The translations under genes were made by a program, and so were the position numbers. From positions 1,054,001 through 1,118,000 of the forward strand of contig NC_050725.1 in assembly GCF_013402915.1 (NCBI RefSeq): DNA of 64,000 nt, written 5' to 3'. The notes under the pieces were generated by a model, which searched no databases, was not told the DNA's origin, and saw nothing but the letters and a program-made list of their open reading frames with translations. The stretch comes from Zygotorulaspora mrakii (Eukaryota > Ascomycota > Saccharomycetes > Saccharomycetales > Saccharomycetaceae). Each line of letters opens with the position of its first letter. Position 1 is the first letter of the stretch. Positions 49,261 through 56,354 of the stretch are shown here, piece after piece.

Positions 49261-50388
49261 TCAATCGAAACTAGCAGCAAATGACATAGCCGAGAAGGGT
49301 GGAAGAACCTTTGTCACCTTAGGATCCTCGCCAATAAAATTCAAAGGGAAACCCAGGTCGAAAGACACAACACTTTCCAGGTATTTAACCTGCTCTGCAG
49401 TTAACTTTATTTTCAAGGCGGCTATATTCTGCTCGAGATGCTCAACCTTCCTTCCACCCACCAATGGGAAAACGTTTTTGGCCTTGGAGCGGATATAAGC
49501 AAGAGCAATAGATGTGATTGACTCTATGCCGTGCTCTTTAGCAACTTTTTCGAGCGCTTCACTAATCTTGATCTCTGCCTCCGTCTGTTCGTCGGCATCA
49601 AAGAAACCACGCAAACGGCCCCCAGTTCTCTTCAGTTCTTGGATGGTTTTTTTGGTTTTGAATCTACCGCCACCCAAAACATCCCATGGAACAATAGCCA
49701 TACCGAAATGTCTAGCCATAGGAAGAATTTCACGTTCCAGGTCTCTGATCATCAAATTCCATCTACCTTGGTACACGGTAAAAGGTGTTTTGCCATGGGA
49801 GACAGCATAATAATTTGCTGCAGCAACAATCCATGCTGGCGTATCGGAGACACCGAGGTAAAGAACCTTCCCTTGTTGCACCAAGATGTGCAGACTGTCC
49901 ATAATTTCCTCGATAGATGTCATGTGGTCCCACCAGTGGAGATACAAGATATCGATATAATCGGTCTTCAGCTTACGTAGCGAGTCGCGCACGCTCACGT
50001 GCAGACTGCGCCTGTTGTTACCAACAAAGTTGACGGCCTTACCTTTGCCTAACGCGTGAGAACGGTAGTCACTGGTAAACTTGGTAGCAATCACCATTTG
50101 GTCACGGATATTTCTTTCCGCCATCCAATCGCCCAACCAGGTCTCTGACTGCTCATTTTGGTAGTTGTTGGCTGTGTCGATGAAATTACCGCCTGCTTCA
50201 TAGTACGCATCCAACAAAGCAAACGATTGCTTTTTGTCGACCGAGCCCATAAAGTCACTCCATGCGTCTCCAACTGACATAGCGCCAAACACTAGTGGCG
50301 AGACCTTGATACCCGCTGTGCTGGATAACACTCTAACACGACCTAGCTCGGTAGCAGGTTCAGGAGCTGTAGCCAATAAGTCAGACAT
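49261..50388 (-). CDS. AAD: Aryl-alcohol dehydrogenase-type aldo/keto reductase
   Basis: The 375-residue protein is an AKR9 (yeast AAD) family NADPH-dependent reductase acting on aromatic aldehydes; yeast Aad14 has 376 residues. The catalytic tetrad is visible as Asp71 and Tyr76 (FIDTANNYQ), Lys103 (IATKFT) and His151 (LYLHWWDH). LVFGAMSVGDAW lies near the N-terminus, and FPLVGGRKVEHLEQNIAAL near the end is the cofactor-phosphate loop. In S. cerevisiae AAD genes are subtelomeric and Yap1-induced; this copy sits in a conserved core block between CBT1 and tRNA-Thr, where S. cerevisiae has none. TTACTAA (Yap1-type) sites lie upstream at 50678 and 50995. G+C is higher than in its flanks. Confidence 0.93.
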   Translation of the reverse strand: MSDLLATAPEPATELGRVRVLSSTAGIKVSPLVFGAMSVGDAWSDFMGSVDKKQSFALLDAYYEAGGNFIDTANNYQNEQSETWLGDWMAERNIRDQMVIATKFTSDYRSHALGKGKAVNFVGNNRRSLHVSVRDSLRKLKTDYIDILYLHWWDHMTSIEEIMDSLHILVQQGKVLYLGVSDTPAWIVAAANYYAVSHGKTPFTVYQGRWNLMIRDLEREILPMARHFGMAIVPWDVLGGGRFKTKKTIQELKRTGGRLRGFFDADEQTEAEIKISEALEKVAKEHGIESITSIALAYIRSKAKNVFPLVGGRKVEHLEQNIAALKIKLTAEQVKYLESVVSFDLGFPLNFIGEDPKVTKVLPPFSAMSFAASFD

Positions 50389-50576
50389 ATTAGCAATTGG
50401 ACTTTTAATAGTGATAAATTAGGTGCCGAAGAACAATCTGTGATTCGGATTCAGCTACTGGAAGACGGATTTGCTTTTTCTGTGTCTCAAACAATGCTTG
50501 TTCTTAATCACTATGAAACCCTTGTTTATATACCTGCTGTCCCCCAATCTTCCCTATTCGCTTGAATCCTCCGTAA

Positions 50577-50608
50577 CGTTGATATCCGTTGAAATCCGTT
50601 GAAATCCG
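50577..50608. repeat. 10-bp tandem repeat in the AAD promoter
   Basis: Three tandem copies of CGTTGAAATC (the first reads CGTTGATATC) place TCCGTTGA repeats on one face of the helix. TCCGTTGA differs at one base from the Pdr1/Pdr3 half palindrome TCCGTGGA, so this may be a zinc-cluster regulator array. It lies about 190 bases upstream of the AAD start. Confidence 0.6.
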
Positions 50609-50677
50609 CCTTCGAACGCTGCCCACCTCTGGAAAAACGATCATACGGGTCTACACGCACGTTGACGAACGACGAGC

Positions 50678-50684
50678 TTACTAA
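50678..50684. promoter_or_regulatory. Yap1-type response element
   Basis: TTACTAA, the preferred Yap1 site, lies about 290 bases upstream of the AAD start. A second copy lies at 50995-51001. Yap1 induces AAD genes in S. cerevisiae under oxidative stress. Motif match only. Confidence 0.45.
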
Positions 50685-50845
50685 GAAATCGTGCCATTCC
50701 ACTAGACTAGCCTGGTGGGTAGAAGTTAGAAGATGTGATTCTGGAGTGTTACTTCCAACCTTACGGAATGTTTTGTACTACATTCATAGTTTAACAATGG
50801 TTTCATAAATGAACGATGCAGCATTTAGCTAACATAAATGCAAAA

Positions 50846-50903
50846 TGTTGAAATATAAGTCATCTCTTTAATATATCTTACAATATCGATTTATATTTCA
50901 ACA
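50846..50903 (+). repeat. 58-bp TG...CA element, right copy
   Basis: Begins TGTTGAAATATA (50846-50857) and ends TATATTTCAACA (50892-50903); inverted relative to the left copy, differing at two positions. It ends 128 bases upstream of the tRNA-Thr gene, the preferred insertion zone of Ty1/Ty3-type elements. Flanks CAAAA and CCAAG show no duplication. Confidence 0.8.
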
Positions 50904-51031
50904 CCAAGTTACTATCGACAACGCCGAGGAAAACATTCTTTCCAAATAGTAACAATGAAATCGGAAATCAGTGCTTGCCGATCTTATGTGTATATTACTA
51001 ACCAAAAGTTTTTGTAATCAACGCGTAGTTC

Positions 51032-51103
51032 GCCTCTTTGGCCAAGTGGTAAGGCATCGCACTCGTAATGCGGGGATCGTGGGTTCAATTCCCACAGGAG
51101 GCA
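51032..51103 (+). tRNA. tT(CGU): tRNA-Thr(CGU)
   Basis: The 72-base gene folds as a cloverleaf: acceptor stem GCCTCTT/AGGAGGC with one G-T pair and discriminator A, box A TGGCCAAGTGG at 51039-51049, anticodon stem TCGCA/TGCGG around loop CTCGTAA (anticodon CGT), and box B GGTTCAATTCC at 51082-51092. There is no intron and no encoded CCA. A run of six T (51107-51112) is the Pol III terminator. S. cerevisiae tT(CGU)K lies between CBT1 and STE6 and is a known chromatin barrier, so this is its syntenic orthologue. Confidence 0.97.
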
Positions 51104-51106
51104 TTC

Positions 51107-51112
51107 TTTTTT
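51107..51112 (+). terminator. Pol III terminator of tRNA-Thr
   Basis: TTTTTT starting four bases after the discriminator base, as expected for RNA polymerase III. Confidence 0.85.
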
Positions 51113-51291
51113 AGCTAATATAACGAAGGAAATGTCTTGAGTGTGGTGGGAGTCACACTGATATCAATGAAGGGGAACTCTAAAAGCTTGCCAGGATAAT
51201 AAAATGAAACATAATAACAATCTACTGCTTAGCAGATGATTATTTAAAAAATATATACACTTTATGCTCAAAAGCTGAGCATACATCAGTT

Positions 51292-51924
51292 TTACTTCTG
51301 TTTGGCTTCCTTCTCGGAATAGATTTTTGCAGTGAAAGGCTCCTCGAAGGATGTAGCAAAACTATACATCATGTTGACAAAACAACTGACGAGAACACCG
51401 GCAAACTTACCTTCTAAAAGAGAGTAGCCTAAAAATGACAGAGTTGAGCCCAGATACATCGGATTGTTAGAAACAGAAAATGGGAAGGAAGTGACGATGT
51501 CGTCCATCAAGATTCCGAAATAATCACCTAGATATGTACCAGTAATACCCAACTGATAAAATGCAGAGCACACCAGTACCTGACCACTACCAATAAGCAG
51601 GTATCCAATGATTCTGAAGTAGTCTTGGTTCAAAGCAGGTGTCACAGCTTGCGAGGCTAACGCCTTATGAAATGCCATGTCACGGAAGATCCCAAGACCG
51701 AAGATGACCACTGCCAACAGGTAACATCCTTTCTTAGCACTGCCTGTGACCTTCGTGATGAATTTTGTGTAGTACTCCAAGCGGGCCGCAATATTCCAAA
51801 ATATGGGGTTGAAAGCGATTAGAAAAGCGGCAATTTGCAAATTTCTGTCGTTGATGTCCACGGTGCTTACCATATCCTGGAAGTACTCTTCTACTCCCTT
51901 CAGTTGTTTCAGAACCTCGCTCAT
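51292..51924 (-). CDS. OPI3: Phospholipid methyltransferase (PMME/PDME to PC)
   Basis: Opi3 carries out the last two S-adenosylmethionine-dependent methylations of phosphatidylethanolamine to phosphatidylcholine at the ER. The 210-residue protein (S. cerevisiae 206, YJR073C) is mostly hydrophobic with four predicted membrane segments. Methyltransferase motifs include GSGQVLVCSAFYQLGITGTYLGDYFG and the C-terminal SNNPMYLGSTLSFLGYSL and FEEPFTAKIY. Two UAS-INO-type sites (52062, 52088) lie in the shared promoter, matching its control by inositol and choline through Ino2-Ino4 in S. cerevisiae. It diverges from STE6 across 411 bases. Confidence 0.96.
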   Translation of the reverse strand: MSEVLKQLKGVEEYFQDMVSTVDINDRNLQIAAFLIAFNPIFWNIAARLEYYTKFITKVTGSAKKGCYLLAVVIFGLGIFRDMAFHKALASQAVTPALNQDYFRIIGYLLIGSGQVLVCSAFYQLGITGTYLGDYFGILMDDIVTSFPFSVSNNPMYLGSTLSFLGYSLLEGKFAGVLVSCFVNMMYSFATSFEEPFTAKIYSEKEAKQK

Positions 51925-52061
51925 TTTTTCCAGTACTTCGTAAGACTATTCTTGCTCTTTCTTTCTCTGGGATAGCTCTCTAGCTGCTGTTCAGATGAAT
52001 TCAAAGAGTTGTTTCCTTATATACTCGCCTTGTTTGCATGAATATAGTACTTTTCATTCTC

Positions 52062-52097
52062 CATGTGATAAAATGAGGGTACTTTTTCATGTGAAAA
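52062..52097 (-). promoter_or_regulatory. UAS-INO (Ino2-Ino4) sites for OPI3
   Basis: CATGTGATAA starting at 52062 and CATGTGAAAA at 52088-52097 match the inositol-choline element core CATGTGAAAT, the second at 9 of 10 positions. They lie 140 to 170 bases upstream of the OPI3 start, behind its TATA box, a usual ICRE position. Confidence 0.65.
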
Positions 52098-52147
52098 ATT
52101 GGGGAATCTAAACAAGATAGTAAGAAGATGAGGTTTCAAGACTTTGA

Positions 52148-52179
52148 CATTGTGAATGCCGAATATAGTAATTACATAA
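52148..52179 (+). promoter_or_regulatory. Candidate a-specific gene operator of STE6
   Basis: The 32-base block has the size of the S. cerevisiae STE6 alpha2-Mcm1-alpha2 operator. Left: CATTGTG at 52148-52154, which matches the a2 HMG site CATTGTC at six of seven bases. Centre: CCGAATATAG at 52159-52168, an imperfect Mcm1 box. Right: TAATTACAT at 52169-52177, a near-consensus alpha2 half-site. It lies about 160 bases upstream of the STE6 ATG. Confidence 0.5.
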
Positions 52180-52268
52180 GGTCCATCTTATAGATGAAAC
52201 CGCTATCGCTGGAGAGCAACTATCGATTTACTATTGTATTGTGTGGTTATAGCTATTGACAGGTTGCA

Positions 52269-52274
52269 TATAAA
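52269..52274 (+). promoter_or_regulatory. TATA box of STE6
   Basis: TATAAA 67 bases upstream of the chosen STE6 ATG. Two out-of-frame ATGs (52275 and 52314) lie between, so the transcription start decides whether they matter. Confidence 0.45.
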
Positions 52275-52335
52275 GATGGGGGACATCTTCCGGGGAGACG
52301 CTACTACAACGACATGAAAGTACATGGAATATTGA

Positions 52336-55300
52336 ATGCTTTCTTCAGAGGGTGTGGGAAAAATGAGCTACAGCAGGATCCATTTATACACGTTCGTAAA
52401 TGTCAGCAAAAACATGTTGGTGGTCACTGCTGCTCTAGTATCAACGATTGCCGCGGGGCTAATTTTGCCAGTGACTACAATACTCACCGGACGAGTGTTT
52501 GATCTATTGGCTGAGGCAGACAACTACAAGGACAAGGGTGTGCTGCATCATGAATTGGTCATAAGAAGTATGTCTATAATGACGTTGGGTGGTGCGTCGC
52601 TTCCAATTACGTGGACTTCGATATCGTCATGGATGTCAATCGGTGAAAATCAGGGATTTTCCGTCAGAAGGCGGCTACTTGAGTTGTACATGACAACGCC
52701 ACTAGCATGGTTTGATATGAATGGGGACTTTTCGGGGAAGTTTACGCAGCTGAACCGGTGCGTTGAGGAATTAAGGTCTGGGTCCGCTGAAACTTCTGCG
52801 GTAGCTTCAAGAGGTGTCATAACTATGCTTGCCTTAATCGGAACCTCCTTTTATTATTCGTGGTCATTGACTCTCATTACAATGTGCACAGCCCCTGTAA
52901 TCATCGCTGTTGCATTTTTCTTTTCCCGGTTAGTGGAAAAGAGTGTAAAGATGGAAAACGAGCAGACCAGTCAAGCTTCTAAATTGATGAACTGGTCTAT
53001 GAATGCCACTAAGCTAGTCAAGCTTTCGTGCGCTCAACTTAAAGAGGTTGCAAAGTTTAGAGAACATATAAGAGAGAGCAGAAAAAGCTTTCTGTATATT
53101 TGCGCTTATACTGCCGCGAATACAGCAATTCTAAGATTTTTGGCTCTGACAATGTTTGTGCAGGCTTTTTGGTTTGGATCGACGATGGTTCGCAAAGGAA
53201 AACTGAAAATAGGAGATGTAGTAACTTGTTTCCATTCATGTATCCTCCTTGGGGCAACCATAAGTGGAATTCTACATCAACTGCTTGTTCTGCAAAAAGG
53301 TAATGTTGCTGTAAAACAGATTTCGGACGCTCTAGGAAACTGCAATAATTCGTTCACTCAAAAGCAAGGAGTACAATACGATTTGGATGCTACACAAGCT
53401 AAAATAGCCTTCAATCAAATTTCATTTACCTACCCAAATAGACCGAAAAATCTTGTTTTAAATAACCTATCGCTTGTATTCACTGGAGGGAATACTACTT
53501 TCATCGTTGGAAAATCCGGTTCAGGAAAATCGACTCTATCAAATTTATTGTTGGGGTTTTACGAGAACTATGAGGGTGACATTAGTATTAACGGATGTGA
53601 TACTAAGAGCTTAAATCCCAATTGGCTAGTCGACAATATTCTATTGGTAGAGCAGAAGTGCAACATTTTCAATGACACGATAAGAAACAATATATTACTT
53701 GGGTCAAGAAACAACAATGAGAATGAAAAGAATGAACAATTGAAAGCTGCTTGCAGAATTTCCCTACTCGAAAAATTTATTTTAGACATACCCAATGGCT
53801 TGGAGACTTTAATTGGAAATGGAGGGGTAAATCTCAGTGGTGGTCAACAGCAGAAGCTTGCGATTGCTCGAGCCTTCATGCGAGATCCACCTATTCTGAT
53901 TCTGGATGAAGCTCTATCAGCATTAGATGGCATGCATCGCATTTTGATCATGAAAGCTATACGCAGATGGAGAAAAGGGAAAACAACTATAGTCTTGACG
54001 CACGATTTGAATCAAATAGAAGCAGAGGACTATGTATACCTTTTCGAGAGCGGTGAATGTATTGAAAAGGGTTATCAAAACTCTTTAACAAATGACATAA
54101 AAAGTAATTTTTATCATTGGAAGCATTTTAGTCCCCTCACGGACGAATTAGATAATATTTCACAATTGACAACTGTAGATGAAGAACATATCAAAGACAT
54201 AGCATTGGAAAGCTATGTTGATATGGATGTAGAGACACCTAAATTGGAGCATGATAGAGAATTTTTCCCGAAATTCGAGGACCTTCCTTACAGCAAACCT
54301 AGAATGAATGGGACCGTGAGAGTTAAAGTCCAGAGAATAAAAAGCAACGAAATCATGGAGACAAACTCACACAAAAGTAAGCAGCAAATTGAATCAAAAA
54401 AAAAACTGATGTCGATTCGTCTCATAATCAAAAGAATGTGGAGCAGTAGTCACACCAAGCCACTTCTAGTATTAGGTGTTGTGTTTTCATTGTTAGCAGG
54501 CGCTGCAAACCCATTTTTCTCATACACTTTTAGCTTTCTATTGAATGGAATCGTGCCACATGGAAATGATGTAGGATCCGAAGGTTACCTTCTCAAATGG
54601 TCATTTATAGTAATAGGAGTCGCGGCAGCTGATGCTTCTTTTGGGTTTTTCAAAGATTGCTTATTGGGGTATTGCAGTGAAAATTGGATCACGAACCTAC
54701 GATCTGAGGCTATGACAGCAATCACCTTTAAGAAGTTGGATTGGTTTCTGCAGTCCACAAATAAGGAATCTGAAATATCTGCTCTGGTATTGAATGATTT
54801 GCGGGATTTGAGAACATTAGTTACTGATTACCTGGGCGCTGTCACAAGCTTTCTGATGATTTCAACTTTGGGGTTAGTACGGGCACTAGTCAGTGGCTGG
54901 AAATTGAGTTTAGTGTGCATTTCAATGTTTCCATTGATAATAGTATTCTCAGCAATTTATGGAATTTCACTGCAAAAATGCGAGACCCAGTACAAATCAG
55001 CCGTAGCTGATCTAGAGAATTTATTGTATGAGATTTCAACGGGGGTTAAAACTATTAGGTGCTTACAGGTTGAGGGGCATTTCTTAGCAAAGTATAAAAC
55101 GCTTGAAAATCGTATGAGAAGAATTGCTGGACGGCGACTTATGGCTACAGGGTTGGGGGTCGCGATTATTGAAGCAATGACAACATGCATTCAGTCTATA
55201 CTTTTTTATTTTGCACTGAAGCTTGTTATAGATGGAGAATACACAAGTCAGCATATGTTCGAGACTTTCACACTGTTGCTTTTTACGATTATGAGTTGCA

Positions 55301-56187
55301 GCGCCTTAATTAACCAAATTCCCGACATTACCAGAGGGCAAAGAGCTGCTACATGGCTATATAGAATACTGGATGAGAATTTTAACGATGAGAAATTTGA
55401 TAAAATGAGCTCTAGACATGCCCCAATAAATAACGAAGGCACTGGTTCCTCTACACTTATAAGCATTAGGGACCTGACCTTTTCATATCCTGCCGCCAAA
55501 AGTGTTGATGTATTTAGGTGCCTAAATCTGGAGTTATTCCGCGGCAGTACTGTTGCAATAGTTGGTGAGTCTGGTTCGGGTAAGTCAACCTTGATGTATC
55601 TTTTAACACAACTTTATGAGCCAGCACCTCACTCAATTTTTATTGATGGTACTGACATTAACGATTGGGGGTTACATGATTTGAGAAACCAAATTGCTGT
55701 TGTAGAACAGAGGGCGGTTCTTTTTCCTGGAACAGTGAGGGAAAATTTAACATATGGTATAGTTCGCGATGTTCTAGAGATTGAAATTTACGATGTATTG
55801 AAATATGCTGGAATATCTGACTTTGTAATTTCCCTCCCCAATGAACTCGAGACAGAAATCAACTCCGAATTGCTATCCGGCGGACAGGCTCAGAGGCTGT
55901 GCATTGCCAGAGCTCTTTTGAGAAAGCCAAGAATTTTAATACTTGATGAGTGTACATCAGCTCTGGACCCTGTTAGCGCTCATATAATTAATGAACTTGT
56001 AAGAACCGGTCCACCTACAATGCTGACAATATCTATCACACATTGTGAAGAGATGATGAGGGCTTGTAATGAAATCGTGATTCTTAAGAATGGTCGAGTG
56101 ACTGAACATGGCTTCTTTGATGAGCTTTTAACGAAACGAGGAGATTTTTACAACTTGATTTCGACGTTCAATGAGGAACTCAATTAA
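52336..56187 (+). CDS. STE6: a-factor ABC exporter Ste6
   Basis: Ste6 exports the farnesylated a-factor pheromone from MATa cells. The 1283-residue protein (S. cerevisiae 1290, YKL209C) is a full ABC-B transporter in TMD-NBD-TMD-NBD order, each TMD with about six helices. NBD1 has Walker A GKSGSGKST at 392-400, LSGGQ at 500-504 and Asp524-Glu525. NBD2 has Walker A GESGSGKST at 1077-1085, LSGGQ at 1180-1184, Asp1204-Glu1205 and the H-loop His1236. The linker (about 620-700) is acidic and Lys-rich, as in yeast, where it carries a degradation signal. The start is either 52336 or the in-frame ATG at 52363; the first fits the yeast N-terminal length. Confidence 0.96.
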   Translation: MLSSEGVGKMSYSRIHLYTFVNVSKNMLVVTAALVSTIAAGLILPVTTILTGRVFDLLAEADNYKDKGVLHHELVIRSMSIMTLGGASLPITWTSISSWMSIGENQGFSVRRRLLELYMTTPLAWFDMNGDFSGKFTQLNRCVEELRSGSAETSAVASRGVITMLALIGTSFYYSWSLTLITMCTAPVIIAVAFFFSRLVEKSVKMENEQTSQASKLMNWSMNATKLVKLSCAQLKEVAKFREHIRESRKSFLYICAYTAANTAILRFLALTMFVQAFWFGSTMVRKGKLKIGDVVTCFHSCILLGATISGILHQLLVLQKGNVAVKQISDALGNCNNSFTQKQGVQYDLDATQAKIAFNQISFTYPNRPKNLVLNNLSLVFTGGNTTFIVGKSGSGKSTLSNLLLGFYENYEGDISINGCDTKSLNPNWLVDNILLVEQKCNIFNDTIRNNILLGSRNNNENEKNEQLKAACRISLLEKFILDIPNGLETLIGNGGVNLSGGQQQKLAIARAFMRDPPILILDEALSALDGMHRILIMKAIRRWRKGKTTIVLTHDLNQIEAEDYVYLFESGECIEKGYQNSLTNDIKSNFYHWKHFSPLTDELDNISQLTTVDEEHIKDIALESYVDMDVETPKLEHDREFFPKFEDLPYSKPRMNGTVRVKVQRIKSNEIMETNSHKSKQQIESKKKLMSIRLIIKRMWSSSHTKPLLVLGVVFSLLAGAANPFFSYTFSFLLNGIVPHGNDVGSEGYLLKWSFIVIGVAAADASFGFFKDCLLGYCSENWITNLRSEAMTAITFKKLDWFLQSTNKESEISALVLNDLRDLRTLVTDYLGAVTSFLMISTLGLVRALVSGWKLSLVCISMFPLIIVFSAIYGISLQKCETQYKSAVADLENLLYEISTGVKTIRCLQVEGHFLAKYKTLENRMRRIAGRRLMATGLGVAIIEAMTTCIQSILFYFALKLVIDGEYTSQHMFETFTLLLFTIMSCSALINQIPDITRGQRAATWLYRILDENFNDEKFDKMSSRHAPINNEGTGSSTLISIRDLTFSYPAAKSVDVFRCLNLELFRGSTVAIVGESGSGKSTLMYLLTQLYEPAPHSIFIDGTDINDWGLHDLRNQIAVVEQRAVLFPGTVRENLTYGIVRDVLEIEIYDVLKYAGISDFVISLPNELETEINSELLSGGQAQRLCIARALLRKPRILILDECTSALDPVSAHIINELVRTGPPTMLTISITHCEEMMRACNEIVILKNGRVTEHGFFDELLTKRGDFYNLISTFNEELN

Positions 56188-56354
56188 GACATTTTATATT
56201 TATAAAGCTGTGCATAGATGATTAAAGTTTTGAAACATTTTTTTTTCGAAAGAAACAGAATTTTCAAGTGTTTAGATGGGACAACATTAATTAGTAAAAC
56301 TTCAAATTTCGAAAATTTAATGCTACTATTTATTTGAGAGAAAGTAAGTTTCGA

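Larger units (their letters stand above)
50389..51031. other. AAD promoter and tRNA upstream region
   Basis: About 640 bases holding Yap1-type TTACTAA heptamers at 50678-50684 and 50995-51001, a 10-bp tandem repeat (50577-50608) and the right 58-bp element (50846-50903). A 7-bp inverted repeat (GCATTTA...TAAATGC, 50821-50841) lies just before that element. No gene is seen. Confidence 0.6.
51925..52335. other. OPI3-STE6 divergent promoter region
   Basis: This 411-base region holds two CATGTGA inositol-type sites near the OPI3 side, a minus-strand TATATAAG at about 52016-52023, a candidate a-specific-gene operator at 52148-52179 and a plus-strand TATAAA at 52269-52274 for STE6. No further gene is present. 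Confidence 0.6.
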
